Positions 35,302-45,142 are shown, numbered from the stretch's first letter. The stretch: 64,000 nt of DNA from Thermovenabulum sp049701175 (GCF_049701175.1 NZ_JBNATW010000010.1:12287-76286); one strand, 5' to 3'. Program-made: numbers and translations. Notes: generated by a model not told the origin, from the letters alone.

Positions 35302-36319
35302 ACACTTATTGAGGATGACGGACCAAAACGGAATAATCCAGTTTTCAAAGAAAGCGGAGCCAGATATTAATAGTGGATATACCGTTGACGACAATGCGCG
35401 GGCACTGATAGTATCAATAAACATGAAAAATGAAGATGGAAAAAGACTTTCGAGTATATACGGAAATTTTTTAAAGGAGGCTCAAAAAAGAGACGGCACT
35501 TTCTCAAACTTAAAAATAGGCAAAAATTTCTTGCCGGATTTAGACTCTGAAGACTGTTTTGGAAGGGCGTTTCTTGCATCTTGCTTTGCAGCTTCAGAAG
35601 GAGATGAAGAGCTAAAAGATTTAGGTATGAGGCTGATTAGAAAAAGCCTTCCTAATACCTTAAATATACGTTCTCTAAGAGCAGCTGCTTACTGCATTAT
35701 TGGTTTTGGATATCTAAAGGATATTTTTCCTGGCAATAGGTTCATTTTCGATGCCGCAAAAAAATTAGCCTATCATCTAATAGAGCACTACAGCCTAAAC
35801 AGCTCTGGATCATGGCAGTGGTTTGAAGAAAAATTAACCTACTGCAATGCACTCCTACCCCATTCCCTATTTACTTACTATGAACTAAGTAGTGACAGAA
35901 AGGCTCTAAAAGTGGCCGAAAAGACCTTAAAGTTCTTATCCGATGCCCTTTTTGAAAAAGGGTATTTAAACATTATAGGCAATCGGGGATGGTGGAATAA
36001 AGAAAGCAAACCTCCGCTTTACGATCAACAGCCTGTTGATGCCGCATCAATGATTCTTGCATGTTTACAGGCCTTTGTTGCAACGGGGAAAAAAGAATAT
36101 ATGATTTTTGCTAAGGGTGCATATAACTGGTATTGGGGTGAAAATATCAATAAAATACCTGTAGTAAATGAGGAAACCCAAGGATGCCATGATGCATTGG
36201 TACCTGATGGGGTTAATTTAAATCAGGGTGCTGAAGCCCTCGTTTCATACCTGATAGCGTGTCAGTTATTAAAAGAATTTGAAAGGGGAAATGCGTTGGA
36301 ATGTGTCCCAGCGGTTTAG
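35294..36319 (+). CDS. Alpha/alpha-toroid carbohydrate-active protein (putative)
   Basis: A 341-residue soluble protein of helix-rich composition with repeats typical of an (alpha/alpha) barrel: TVDDNARALIVSI, DLDSEDCFGRAFLASCFAAS, and LYDQQPVDAASMILACLQAF. Proteins of this type with the D-DN-AR and E-QPVDA signatures sit next to GT4 and GH130 genes in many bacteria and are usually called glycosyl hydrolase-like, with activity not demonstrated. The start at ATG 35294 has AGGAG 11 nt upstream; a GTG at 35282 is inside that site. It overlaps the preceding gene by 8 bp and the next by 19 bp, so all three are coupled. Confidence 0.7.
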   Translation: MYKHLLRMTDQNGIIQFSKKAEPDINSGYTVDDNARALIVSINMKNEDGKRLSSIYGNFLKEAQKRDGTFSNLKIGKNFLPDLDSEDCFGRAFLASCFAASEGDEELKDLGMRLIRKSLPNTLNIRSLRAAAYCIIGFGYLKDIFPGNRFIFDAAKKLAYHLIEHYSLNSSGSWQWFEEKLTYCNALLPHSLFTYYELSSDRKALKVAEKTLKFLSDALFEKGYLNIIGNRGWWNKESKPPLYDQQPVDAASMILACLQAFVATGKKEYMIFAKGAYNWYWGENINKIPVVNEETQGCHDALVPDGVNLNQGAEALVSYLIACQLLKEFERGNALECVPAV

Positions 36320-39300
36320 AGGAAGCCCTTTATTATACCAACCTCGAAAAAATAAAAAAAGAGATACCTGAAAATTTTTCTGCAAGCTGTATAATAGGAA
36401 TACCCTTTTACAATGAAAAGGATACCCTTATAGAAGTGATAAAAACTGCAATGGATAGTTTAAAATTCTTAAATAATTCAAAGTTGATAATGGTGGTTGG
36501 CGACCCTGCTGGAGAAGAAGCCTTGAATGCAGTTAAAAATGAGTTTGGCGATGAAGTTCTTGGTTTTCTGATGCCAAAGGGAGTGAACGGAAGGGGTTAT
36601 AGCATAAGGGCGATTTTAGAAGCGGCAAAAATTATGAAAGGCGATGTAATACTTTTAGAAGCTGATCTCAAACGGGAAAACAATTATGGGATAAAGCCTG
36701 AATGGATTGACAGGCTCTACGAACCTCTTATGGAAGGTTACGATGCCTCTATTGCGGTTTTTAGCAGACACCCCTTTGAAGATACAACAGGATCTCTTTT
36801 TGTATCACCGCTTATTTCAGCCCTTTACAGGGTTAGGTTTGCCGACCCTTTAAGTGGTGTTTTCGGGATTTCTAAAAGTTTAATTGAAGAAATGTCTATG
36901 GATTTTGATAAATACAAAGAAATCTTAGGAGGGTTTGGCGTAAACCCCTGGATTTTAACCTATTTATTGCGGAACAATAGGAAAATCTGTGAGGTTGCCT
37001 TAGGAGCAAAGTTTTCTCCATTAACTTTTGGTAAAAGGTCCATAGTTTTTAAAGAAATGGCTTTTTCCCTTTTTAGCATGGTTGCTGAGGATGAAAATAG
37101 ATGGCTTGAAGCAAAAAAGGTTGTAAAATTTCCTGACCTTTACGATATTGGGGAAAGAGAAAAGCCTTTAGAGGTGTTTTGTAATTACGAAGTTTACGTA
37201 AAGGAATTTAAAACAGGTTATTTTCATTACCGCAATTTTTTAACAAAAATATTGGATGAAAAAATAATTTCTGACTTGGATAGAATGCTCGAGGCCTCAT
37301 TGACCGATTTTAATTTTTCCAATGAATTATGGGCAAAAATAGTTTACTCTTTTTTGTTAGGGTTTGCTTTTTCAGAAGGGATATCCAAAGATGATTTGTT
37401 AAACTCTTTTATGGCATTGTACGACGGTAGGGTGGCAGGATTTTTAAGGGAGAAAAAGGAAGAAGGGATAAACGAACAATTCGAAGCTTTTGAGAAAGAA
37501 AAAAGAAGTTTTATAACAAAGTGGAAGGAAAAGTCTGTTTTAAAAAATCCTGTCCTTATTCCCTTGGATTATATGGAATATATCCCGGGTGTACCAATAG
37601 TAATTCCCAAAAAGTTAAAAGGCATTAGAGGTAAGGAAGTATTCCCCAATGAAATATTAAAAAGGCTGCACAGAAGATACAAAGATAACTTTAAAGAATT
37701 TGTCAAGGAAGAATTGAAGGCAAGAGAAGATGAACCAGACGAAGTGGTAAAAAAATATAAAGAATTCTTGTCAAGGCTTGAAAAAGCGTTGGAAAAAATA
37801 TTTCCGGGGGACCTTTGTACCGAGCAAGGTGTAAGAGAATTTTGCGGTGCTATTTTTGAAAAATTTCCCCATAAGAAAATCCTTACAATAAAGTGGGAAA
37901 TATTGAGGAAGGTAATATATGAATTTCCACCAAGAAATCTCCTTGTAATGTTAAAGTTCAAAAGCCTGCGGGAATTGTTGGATAACATCGATGTGAGGGA
38001 TATTTTAACCCTTGCTCAATACACGGAAGATACAGATTATTTCGACAGAATTTTTATGTGGCTGCAGGATAACCTAAGGCATGACAGCTTTGAAGAAGCT
38101 GATATATTGCCGCTAATAATAAGTAAGGAACGTTTTCCTGGAATTAGCGAGCTAAGAGAGATATCGGATTTTAACAGGTTGACAGCTCGAATTTCGGTGG
38201 TAAATTTGGGAAAGGGTATGGGTGGCGAATACCCTCGGGTAAGGTATTTTTGCAGGATAGCAAAGAGTATTGTAGAAGCGGAATTTTATTCCAAGCTGTG
38301 GGCAACATTTGCTGCAGAACGCAAAGAGGTTGGAATAAAAGTAATAAATTCTATAATCGGTCATTTTGGTAAGGATATCTTTTCCGCCCATCACATATTT
38401 GAAAACATGATACAAAGGGAGTTCATAAAGAGGGTAAACCAACTTGCAGATACATTAATATCTCAAGGAGAAAAAGATGAAGCGAGTTATCTAAAAACTA
38501 TGGTAAGAGGATATGGTTTAAGCACCACATTGAAAGATGGAACCTTTATGCCCTGTTCTGTCTGGACGTGGGCTAGTTTTAGTTTCAAAGGAGGAGAAGG
38601 AATTCCTACACCTCTTTTTTTACATGTGGAAAGGGATTGGTTTAACCACGATTTTATTGAAGAAGTCTATAAAGAAATGGGAAATGATGTGAAAGACATA
38701 GAGAAAAAAATTTTTAACCTGATAGGACTTGGCAGAGAAGCACAGGACCTGCGCCAGTTATTACTGGGGGTTATCCCTCCCAAAGAGGAAGAAGTAGTAA
38801 TTCAGGAAATTGAGCCGTGGCCACCTGCGGGAATGTTGAAAAGATATAAGTTGGAGCCTCTGCTTAAACCTATTAGGGAGCACTGGTGGGAAAACAGGTA
38901 TGTATTAAATGCTGCAGCATTTAGATTAGATGGCAAGGTTTATATACTCTACAGAGCCTTTGGACAGGATGAGGTATCCCGGATTGGGCTTGCGATAACT
39001 GATGGTTTCAATGTAATTGAAAGGCTTGAAAGCCCCATTTTTTCACCACATATGAAGGAAGAAGTAAAAGGTTGTGAAGATCCGAGGGTAGTAATTGTCG
39101 ATGACGAGATAGTTATGCTTTACACTGCCTATGACGGTGTTGTTGCACAAATAGCTGCGGCATCAATTAGGGTAGAAGATTTTTTAAACAGGGATTTTGA
39201 TAAATGGAAGAGGTTAGGCCTTGCGTTCCCCGGGCTTTGGGATAAGGATGCCCTTTTATTTCCGGAAAAAATAGAGGGGAAATATGTAATTTACCATAGA

Positions 39301-39795
39301 ATTGAACCGAGCATCTGGATGGCTTATTCCGATGAGCTTAGGTTTCCTTGGCCCGATAAGGGCCACAAAATAATAGTTGGGCCGAGGGCTGGGTTTATGT
39401 GGGATTCGCTAAAAATTGGCGCAGGTGCTCAGCCGATTAAGACCAAATATGGATGGCTCTTAATTTATCACGGTGTGGATTTTGAACTGGTGTACAGATT
39501 GGGAGTCCTTCTTGTGGACTTAAAAGACCCGGGAAAGGTTTTGTATAGATCACCAAATCCTATACTGTCTCCTGAGACTGAAAGCGAAATAGGGAAAAAG
39601 GGAGAGAGCTGGGTGCCCAATGTGGTTTTTACCTGCGGAGCGGTCCCGGTAAAAGATAAAGAGGTATTGGAAGATGAGGATGAGATTATTGTTTATTACG
39701 GGGCTGCTGATACGAGCATCTTTATAGCGACGGGGAAAATAGCAGATTTAATTCCAAAAGAAATTAGGCAAAGGCTGTCATCCAAAAGGGTATGA
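36301..39795 (+). CDS. Fusion of a GT-A glycosyltransferase and a GH130 phosphorylase-like domain
   Basis: A 1164-residue three-part protein. Residues 25-290 are a GT-A type transferase (SCIIGIPFYNEKDTL, a GDVILLEADLKRE acidic motif, and FADPLSGVFGISKSL), closest in look to mannosyl- or glucosylglycerate synthase-type enzymes. Residues about 300-830 are helical and unrecognised. Residues about 840-1155 form a GH130 five-bladed propeller: LNAAAFRLDGKVYILYRAFG, GCEDPRVVIVDDEIVMLYTAY, LIYHGVDFELVYRLGVLL and SWVPNVVFTCG. GH130 enzymes phosphorolyse beta-mannosides. One protein might make and break the same sugar link. GAAAGGGG precedes ATG 36301, which overlaps the upstream gene by 19 bp. Confidence 0.8.
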   Translation: MCPSGLEEALYYTNLEKIKKEIPENFSASCIIGIPFYNEKDTLIEVIKTAMDSLKFLNNSKLIMVVGDPAGEEALNAVKNEFGDEVLGFLMPKGVNGRGYSIRAILEAAKIMKGDVILLEADLKRENNYGIKPEWIDRLYEPLMEGYDASIAVFSRHPFEDTTGSLFVSPLISALYRVRFADPLSGVFGISKSLIEEMSMDFDKYKEILGGFGVNPWILTYLLRNNRKICEVALGAKFSPLTFGKRSIVFKEMAFSLFSMVAEDENRWLEAKKVVKFPDLYDIGEREKPLEVFCNYEVYVKEFKTGYFHYRNFLTKILDEKIISDLDRMLEASLTDFNFSNELWAKIVYSFLLGFAFSEGISKDDLLNSFMALYDGRVAGFLREKKEEGINEQFEAFEKEKRSFITKWKEKSVLKNPVLIPLDYMEYIPGVPIVIPKKLKGIRGKEVFPNEILKRLHRRYKDNFKEFVKEELKAREDEPDEVVKKYKEFLSRLEKALEKIFPGDLCTEQGVREFCGAIFEKFPHKKILTIKWEILRKVIYEFPPRNLLVMLKFKSLRELLDNIDVRDILTLAQYTEDTDYFDRIFMWLQDNLRHDSFEEADILPLIISKERFPGISELREISDFNRLTARISVVNLGKGMGGEYPRVRYFCRIAKSIVEAEFYSKLWATFAAERKEVGIKVINSIIGHFGKDIFSAHHIFENMIQREFIKRVNQLADTLISQGEKDEASYLKTMVRGYGLSTTLKDGTFMPCSVWTWASFSFKGGEGIPTPLFLHVERDWFNHDFIEEVYKEMGNDVKDIEKKIFNLIGLGREAQDLRQLLLGVIPPKEEEVVIQEIEPWPPAGMLKRYKLEPLLKPIREHWWENRYVLNAAAFRLDGKVYILYRAFGQDEVSRIGLAITDGFNVIERLESPIFSPHMKEEVKGCEDPRVVIVDDEIVMLYTAYDGVVAQIAAASIRVEDFLNRDFDKWKRLGLAFPGLWDKDALLFPEKIEGKYVIYHRIEPSIWMAYSDELRFPWPDKGHKIIVGPRAGFMWDSLKIGAGAQPIKTKYGWLLIYHGVDFELVYRLGVLLVDLKDPGKVLYRSPNPILSPETESEIGKKGESWVPNVVFTCGAVPVKDKEVLEDEDEIIVYYGAADTSIFIATGKIADLIPKEIRQRLSSKRV

Positions 39796-39807
39796 CAGCT
39801 TTTTTTT
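39774..39807 (+). terminator. Intrinsic terminator overlapping the end of the fusion gene
   Basis: An 8-bp stem GCTGTCAT (39774-39781) / ATGACAGC (39792-39799) followed by eight T. The stop codon TGA 39793-39795 lies in the right arm, so termination and the gene's end share sequence. Confidence 0.8.
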
Positions 39808-39927
39808 AATTAATTTTACCATTATTTCCTGTAATTTAAACTCAAATGTGGGAAGGATTTTTGCTTTTTTCGTCGAAATTAAAATAAATCAAGGTATTTT
39901 GTCGATATAATTTTCGAGGTGATATTC

Positions 39928-40602
39928 GTGATAGAGATGTACAATGTGACAAAAATTTACAGTGGAGGACATATAGCATTACAGGACATTACGGTAAAGA
40001 TACAAAAGGGTGAGTTTGTTTTTATTGTTGGTCCCAGCGGTGCAGGAAAATCAACCTTTATAAAGTTATTAATAAGGGAAGAAGTGCCCACAAAGGGGCA
40101 GATATTTTTCAACGGCAAGAATATAACCCGGATGAAACATTCACAGGTGCCTTTTTTGAGAAGGCGAATTGGTGTGGTATTTCAGGACTTCAGGCTTCTC
40201 CCACAAAAAACGGTTTATGAAAACGTAGCTTTTGCTATGGAAGTAATAGAGGCGCCTTTAAGGGAAATCAAAAAAAGGGTGCCCAAGGTGTTGGAAATGG
40301 TGGGGCTTTCTCATAAAATCAATGCAAAACCTCATGAGCTTTCAGGAGGAGAGCAGCAGAGGGTTTCCTTAGCAAGGGCATTGGTAAACAACCCTGATGT
40401 GATAATTGCGGATGAGCCTACGGGCAATCTTGATCCCGATACTTCGTGGGAAATTATGAAGCTTTTAAATGAAATAAACATGAATGGCACAACCTTAATA
40501 GTAGCCACTCATGCTAAGGATATTGTAAATGCTATGAGAAAAAGAGTACTGCAGCTGGATTCGGGCAAATTGGTTCGGGATGAAGAAAGAGGTGTCTACT
40601 AA
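39928..40602 (+). CDS. ftsE: Cell division ATP-binding protein FtsE
   Basis: A 224-residue ABC ATPase that works with FtsX to activate cell-wall hydrolases. Walker A is GPSGAGKST, the signature is LSGGEQQRVSLARAL, Walker B is VIIADEPTGNLD, and the Q-loop reads VFQDFRLLP, as is typical of FtsE. The GTG at 39928 has GAGGTG 7 nt upstream; a GTG at 39919 overlaps that site. It is followed at once by ftsX and two genes downstream by an EnvC-type hydrolase activator, the expected FtsEX partner. Confidence 0.95.
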   Translation: MIEMYNVTKIYSGGHIALQDITVKIQKGEFVFIVGPSGAGKSTFIKLLIREEVPTKGQIFFNGKNITRMKHSQVPFLRRRIGVVFQDFRLLPQKTVYENVAFAMEVIEAPLREIKKRVPKVLEMVGLSHKINAKPHELSGGEQQRVSLARALVNNPDVIIADEPTGNLDPDTSWEIMKLLNEINMNGTTLIVATHAKDIVNAMRKRVLQLDSGKLVRDEERGVY

Positions 40603-40603
40603 A

Positions 40604-41476
40604 ATGAAGCTAAGGACTCTAAAATATTTTTTCAAGGAAGCTCTTCAGAGCCTTTTTCGAAACAGTTGGATGAGTGTGGCATCTATTGGGGCTGTTGCTT
40701 CTGCATTGATTATTTTAGGTGCCTTTTTAATGCTTGCAATAAATGTTGATTACATAGCAAAGGATGTGGAATCGCAGGTAGAGATTACAGCATACCTTAA
40801 GGACGGTTTAAATCAACTGCAGGTGGATTTCTTGAAAAAACAAATACAAAACATGGAAGAAGTAAGTGAATTTAAATTTGTATCAAAAGAGGAGGCCTTT
40901 GAGGAATTCAAAAAACAGGTAGGACCGGAGCTTTTAGAGGGTATTGAAAACCCCCTTCCAAATTCTATTAGGATTAAAGTAAAAACTCCACAAGATGTTG
41001 TAAGCGTAGCTGAAAAAATAAAGGCATTGCAGGGAATTGAGGAAGTAAAATACGGTAAGGGAATAGTTGAAAAGCTTTTTAAAATAACCTATTGGATGAG
41101 GGTTATCGGAATTGCCGTAATGCTGGCATTTGCTGCCCTGTCGGTTTTTATAATTTCAAATACCATAAGGATTACGGTTTTTGCAAGGCGCAGGGAGATA
41201 CAAATTATGAAATTCATCGGAGCTACCGATTGGTTTGTAAGATGGCCTTTTTTTATCGAAGGCATGATTCTCGGATTAATAGGCTCAATAATAGCTATTC
41301 TTATTCTTGCTGTATCCTATAATTATTTTTATAATACTATAAAATTTAATCTTCCAATGATTTCCCTTGTCCCGGTGCAATTGTTTTACAGCTATCTTCC
41401 TTATTTTGGTTTAATGGGAATGTTTCTTGGGGCTTTGGGAAGCGGTTTTTCATTGAAAAGGTTTTTGAAAGTGTAA
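40604..41476 (+). CDS. ftsX: Cell division permease-like protein FtsX
   Basis: A 290-residue membrane protein with four hydrophobic segments and a large extracellular loop between the first and second. It starts YFFKEALQSLFRNSWMSVASIG, as FtsX does, and the C-terminal part has ARRREIQIMKFIGATDWFVRWPFFIEG. FtsX relays ATP hydrolysis by FtsE to a peptidoglycan hydrolase activator outside. The ATG at 40604 follows GAGGTG of the ftsE tail; an in-frame start at 40580 lies inside ftsE. The next gene encodes the likely activator. Confidence 0.93.
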   Translation: MKLRTLKYFFKEALQSLFRNSWMSVASIGAVASALIILGAFLMLAINVDYIAKDVESQVEITAYLKDGLNQLQVDFLKKQIQNMEEVSEFKFVSKEEAFEEFKKQVGPELLEGIENPLPNSIRIKVKTPQDVVSVAEKIKALQGIEEVKYGKGIVEKLFKITYWMRVIGIAVMLAFAALSVFIISNTIRITVFARRREIQIMKFIGATDWFVRWPFFIEGMILGLIGSIIAILILAVSYNYFYNTIKFNLPMISLVPVQLFYSYLPYFGLMGMFLGALGSGFSLKRFLKV

Positions 41477-41506
41477 AATATCACTATCCGGTGGGGAGGA
41501 AAAACC

Positions 41507-42649
41507 GTGAGGAAAAGGTGGAAGTACGGGGTTATACCAATTCTGCTTTTATTCTTTTTAATATATTCCTGTGGGACTGCACTGGGCATTGATTTAGAAG
41601 AATTGAAAGAAAAGCAGAAAGAGATACAAATGAAGTTAAACAATATAAGAAAGAACATAAATCAAGTGGAGAGCAAAAAAAGGAATGTTGTGGAGGAATT
41701 AGGAATTATAGAAAAAGAACTCAATCGTGCTCAGAAGGATTTGGAAAGAGTTGCTGCAAAGTTAGTAGAAACCCAAAAAAAACTTGAACAGACAAAACAG
41801 GATTTGAAAGCTGCTGAAAAGGCTTTAGAGGATCAAAAGCAAAACCTTTCCACACGACTTATTGCCATGTATAAATCTGGCCCAGTAGATTACATTGAAG
41901 TTATACTTTCTGCAAAAAGTTTTTCCGATTTTCTGACAAGATTAGACATGGTAAAACGGATTGTGGATTACGATAGGGACCTTTTGAATACATATAAAGC
42001 CAAGAGGGAAGAGGTAAGTATTAAAAAAGCTCAGTTAGAAAGGCAGCAGTATGAAATATCACAGCAACAGAATACTATAAAGGAGAAAAAGATTCAGATT
42101 GCTTCAAGGCAAGCGGAAAGGAAAAAGCTTCTCGCTGAATTGGAGAAGGAAAAACAGCAGTACTTAAGGGAAGAGGAACAGTTAGAACGTGACTCAAAAC
42201 AGATTGCTGCAATGATACAAAAGATTCAGGCACAAAACAAGAGGAAATTTGTAGGTACCGGCGTATTTCAATGGCCTGTGCCTTCATCAAACCAGGTTAC
42301 TTCAGACTATGGATGGAGGGTTCACCCCATTTTTCGCGTGAAAAAATTCCATACGGGGATTGATATAGCTGCATCCTACGGTGCCGATGTGGTAGCAGCG
42401 GACGATGGGGTGGTTATATATGCTGGTTGGTACGGAGGATACGGAAATACTGTAATTATAGATCACGGAGGCTCAATATCTACTTTATATGCACATCTTT
42501 CAAGAATAAACGTCAGCGAAGGGGATAAAGTAAAGAAAGGCAGTAAAATTGCAGATGTAGGAAGTACTGGCTTTTCTACAGGGCCGCATCTTCATTTTGA
42601 GGTGAGAAAAGAAGGTCAATGTGTAAATCCCTGGAGCTGGCTAAAATAG
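41507..42649 (+). CDS. EnvC-like M23 murein hydrolase activator
   Basis: A 380-residue exported protein. A signal segment (about residues 8-28), a long coiled coil (about 30-245, rich in Lys, Glu and Gln), and a C-terminal LytM/M23 domain (about 255-380) are visible. In the LytM domain the ligands HTGIDIA (His-x3-Asp) and HLHFEV are both present, so it may itself be a peptidase and not only an activator. The coiled coil is the part that docks to FtsX in related systems. GGGGAGG precedes the GTG at 41507. It sits directly behind ftsEX. Confidence 0.92.
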   Translation: MRKRWKYGVIPILLLFFLIYSCGTALGIDLEELKEKQKEIQMKLNNIRKNINQVESKKRNVVEELGIIEKELNRAQKDLERVAAKLVETQKKLEQTKQDLKAAEKALEDQKQNLSTRLIAMYKSGPVDYIEVILSAKSFSDFLTRLDMVKRIVDYDRDLLNTYKAKREEVSIKKAQLERQQYEISQQQNTIKEKKIQIASRQAERKKLLAELEKEKQQYLREEEQLERDSKQIAAMIQKIQAQNKRKFVGTGVFQWPVPSSNQVTSDYGWRVHPIFRVKKFHTGIDIAASYGADVVAADDGVVIYAGWYGGYGNTVIIDHGGSISTLYAHLSRINVSEGDKVKKGSKIADVGSTGFSTGPHLHFEVRKEGQCVNPWSWLK

Positions 42650-42664
42650 GAATTAAAAGGATAG

Positions 42665-43897
42665 GTGGTTTTCAAATTGAAATTCTCCATAAATAAAAAG
42701 ACACTTTTGACTGTATTTGCTGTAATCATATTATGCATTTTTTCCTTTTATCTCGGGCTTAGTTTTAAAGCTATGCCCCTTTATGCTTTAAAAGAGGATA
42801 CTACAGCGAAAGAGTATAATAAAGACTTAGAGTCCCTATTAGAAGTAAAGGATTATATCAAAAAAAAGTTTGTTAGAGATATACCCGATTCCACACTTAT
42901 TGAAGGTGCCATTAAGGGGATGGTGGAATCTTTAAAAGACCCTTATTCAGTTTACATGGATAAAAATGAATTTGAAGATTTTGTTACATCAATAAACGGT
43001 TCCTTTGAAGGGGTAGGTCTGTCCCTCGGTGTTGACGAAAAGACGAAAAATATAATTGTTATTTCACCTATTGAGGGTACCCCGGCGCATAAGGCTGGTA
43101 TACTCCCTCGGGATGTGATTGTTAGAGTAGATAAAGTTGATCTTAGAGGCAAAAGTTTGGATGAAGCAGTGAAATTGCTGAGGGGAAAAAAGGGGACTAA
43201 GGTAACCGTCTATGTAGAAAGGCCTGGAATCAAGGATTTGCTGAAATTTGAACTAATTAGAGATAATATAAAGATTAGAACTGTAAAATCAGAAATGATA
43301 GAAGGTCAAATCGGATATATTAAGATTACCTCCTTCGATACATACACTCCACAAGAGCTTAATGAGGCCTTGAAAAACTTAAAAGATAAGAAAATTAAAG
43401 GCTTGATTTTGGATTTAAGGAATAATCCTGGAGGGGCTCTGGATTCAGCGGTAAAAGTTGCAGATATTTTGCTGGGAAAAGGTTTAATAGTATATACCGA
43501 AGATAAAAATAAAAATAGGTTAGAAGAATTTTATTCCGATGAATCAAAAGTAGAAATTCCCTTTGTTGTACTCATAAATGAGAACAGTGCCAGTGCTGCA
43601 GAAATAGTTGCGGGTGCTGTAAAGGATTTTAAGGCAGGACTTCTAATTGGAGAAAAAACCTTCGGTAAAGGTACAGTACAGGAATTGGTGCCCCTTGCCG
43701 GTGGAGGTGGAATAAAGCTCACCATTGCAAAGTATTATCTTCCTTCAGGGCGTTCCATAGAGGGTGAAGGGATAATTCCTGATGTTGTTATTAAAGCTGA
43801 GGAACAAAGTGCTTATGCTACTTCCTTTGAAAAAGATGCCCAACTAAAAAAGGCTGTAGAAGTATTGAGGGCAAAAATTAAAACAGGGAGCAATTGA
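42665..43897 (+). CDS. S41 family carboxy-terminal processing peptidase (CtpA-type)
   Basis: A 410-residue membrane-anchored serine protease. There is one N-terminal hydrophobic segment (about residues 12-32). A PDZ domain follows at about 95-180 (GVGLSLGVDEKTKNIIVISPIEGTPA, HKAGILPRDVIVRV), then the S41 catalytic region with Ser in NSASAAEIV and Lys in GEKTFGKGTV. In Bacillus the related CtpB cleaves a sporulation checkpoint protein. A TTG at 42677 with GGTGG ahead could be the true start. It sits 15 bp behind the M23 gene and 3 bp before the PDZ membrane protein. Confidence 0.92.
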   Translation: MVFKLKFSINKKTLLTVFAVIILCIFSFYLGLSFKAMPLYALKEDTTAKEYNKDLESLLEVKDYIKKKFVRDIPDSTLIEGAIKGMVESLKDPYSVYMDKNEFEDFVTSINGSFEGVGLSLGVDEKTKNIIVISPIEGTPAHKAGILPRDVIVRVDKVDLRGKSLDEAVKLLRGKKGTKVTVYVERPGIKDLLKFELIRDNIKIRTVKSEMIEGQIGYIKITSFDTYTPQELNEALKNLKDKKIKGLILDLRNNPGGALDSAVKVADILLGKGLIVYTEDKNKNRLEEFYSDESKVEIPFVVLINENSASAAEIVAGAVKDFKAGLLIGEKTFGKGTVQELVPLAGGGGIKLTIAKYYLPSGRSIEGEGIIPDVVIKAEEQSAYATSFEKDAQLKKAVEVLRAKIKTGSN

Positions 43898-43900
43898 TTT

Positions 43901-45142
43901 ATGAACCTTGTTTTAAAGATACTTTACTTTATATTATTGGGAATTCCTCAAGCAATCTTTAACCCCTTTTTTTGGGTAGTGCTTTTTATAGTTTTCGTTC
44001 AGTACAAAAGAACTGCTGATTTTGAAGAAAAAATGTTTGGTTTTACAACGACGAACCCCTTAAAAAGGGTATCGTCTTCACTTATGTATGGGATTTTTGG
44101 AGGATTCGTGGGGAGTATAATCATTGTTGCCTTGGGAGTAAGCATAGCCGGTTCGGGTCTTGCTTATGTATGGCCGTTGGCTCTTTTATTGATGCTTATA
44201 AGCCCTCATTTAATGTGCTTTTCCTATGCAGGCGGAATAATTTCCATATTTTCTTTACTATTTGGGTTTCCTAAGGTGGACGTTCCAGGACTGATGGCCC
44301 TTGTGGGAGTACTTCATGCTGTTGAAAGTTTATTAATCTATTTTTCGGGGCATTTAAATGCCTCACCGGCCTTAATAAAGGATGAAAAGAGGGGAATTAT
44401 AGGAGGTTTTATAATTCAAAGTTTTTGGCCTGTACCCTTTATTCTTTTAACCATTGCTGTAGGCATTCCTTCGGGAGTTGAAGCGGTAAATATGCCGGAT
44501 TGGTGGCCTATAATTAGGCCACAGGGGCTCAATTTAGAAAATGTAATTTACCTTATGATGCCAGTCGTTGCGGCTTTGGGTTACGGCGACATAGCACTAA
44601 CAAGGCAACCTTATAAAAAAAGCAGGGAATCAGCAGTTTATTTAATAATGTTCAGTAGTTTTTTGATACTATTTTCCGTTCTGGGCTCGAGAATAAACTT
44701 TTTTAAATACGTTGCTGCTCTTTTTGCACCTATTGGTCACGAATATTTGATAATAATAGGCAAGAAAAAAGAAAGAAATAGAGAGCCCCTTTTTACTATT
44801 CCTCCTTTTGGCGTCAGAATCCTTTATGTATTGGAAAATTCTCCGGCGGAAAGAATGGGTATAAGGCCCGGTGATATAATTATTTCCATTAACGGAAGGC
44901 CTGTAAATAACATAGAGGACCTTAAGGAAATTAAGGCCCTTGCTCCAACATTTCTTTGGATAGATTATGTAACTCCAAAAAATGAGAAAAAGTATGCCGA
45001 AATGACATTTTACCCTTATGGTTTTGACAGCTTAGGGGTTATTTTGATACCCAAGGATGGGGATGTAGCATCTATATCCTTGGAGGAAACCGGTGTTATA
45101 AAAAAAATAAAGAGGATTTTTACAAAAAAACCTTCTTCCTGA
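43901..45142 (+). CDS. MinJ-like multi-span membrane protein with C-terminal PDZ domain
   Basis: A 413-residue protein with about seven hydrophobic segments in the first 280 residues and one cytosolic PDZ domain near the end (VLENSPAERMGIRPGDIIISINGRPVNN at about 307-335). MinJ of Bacillus has the same layout, linking DivIVA to MinD for septum placement, and lies in the same ftsE-ftsX-ctpB gene neighbourhood, so gene order supports the call. Sequence identity was not measured. ATG 43901 lacks a strong ribosome site and follows the protease stop by 3 bp, so it is probably translationally coupled. A strong terminator ends the operon. Confidence 0.78.
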   Translation: MNLVLKILYFILLGIPQAIFNPFFWVVLFIVFVQYKRTADFEEKMFGFTTTNPLKRVSSSLMYGIFGGFVGSIIIVALGVSIAGSGLAYVWPLALLLMLISPHLMCFSYAGGIISIFSLLFGFPKVDVPGLMALVGVLHAVESLLIYFSGHLNASPALIKDEKRGIIGGFIIQSFWPVPFILLTIAVGIPSGVEAVNMPDWWPIIRPQGLNLENVIYLMMPVVAALGYGDIALTRQPYKKSRESAVYLIMFSSFLILFSVLGSRINFFKYVAALFAPIGHEYLIIIGKKKERNREPLFTIPPFGVRILYVLENSPAERMGIRPGDIIISINGRPVNNIEDLKEIKALAPTFLWIDYVTPKNEKKYAEMTFYPYGFDSLGVILIPKDGDVASISLEETGVIKKIKRIFTKKPSS

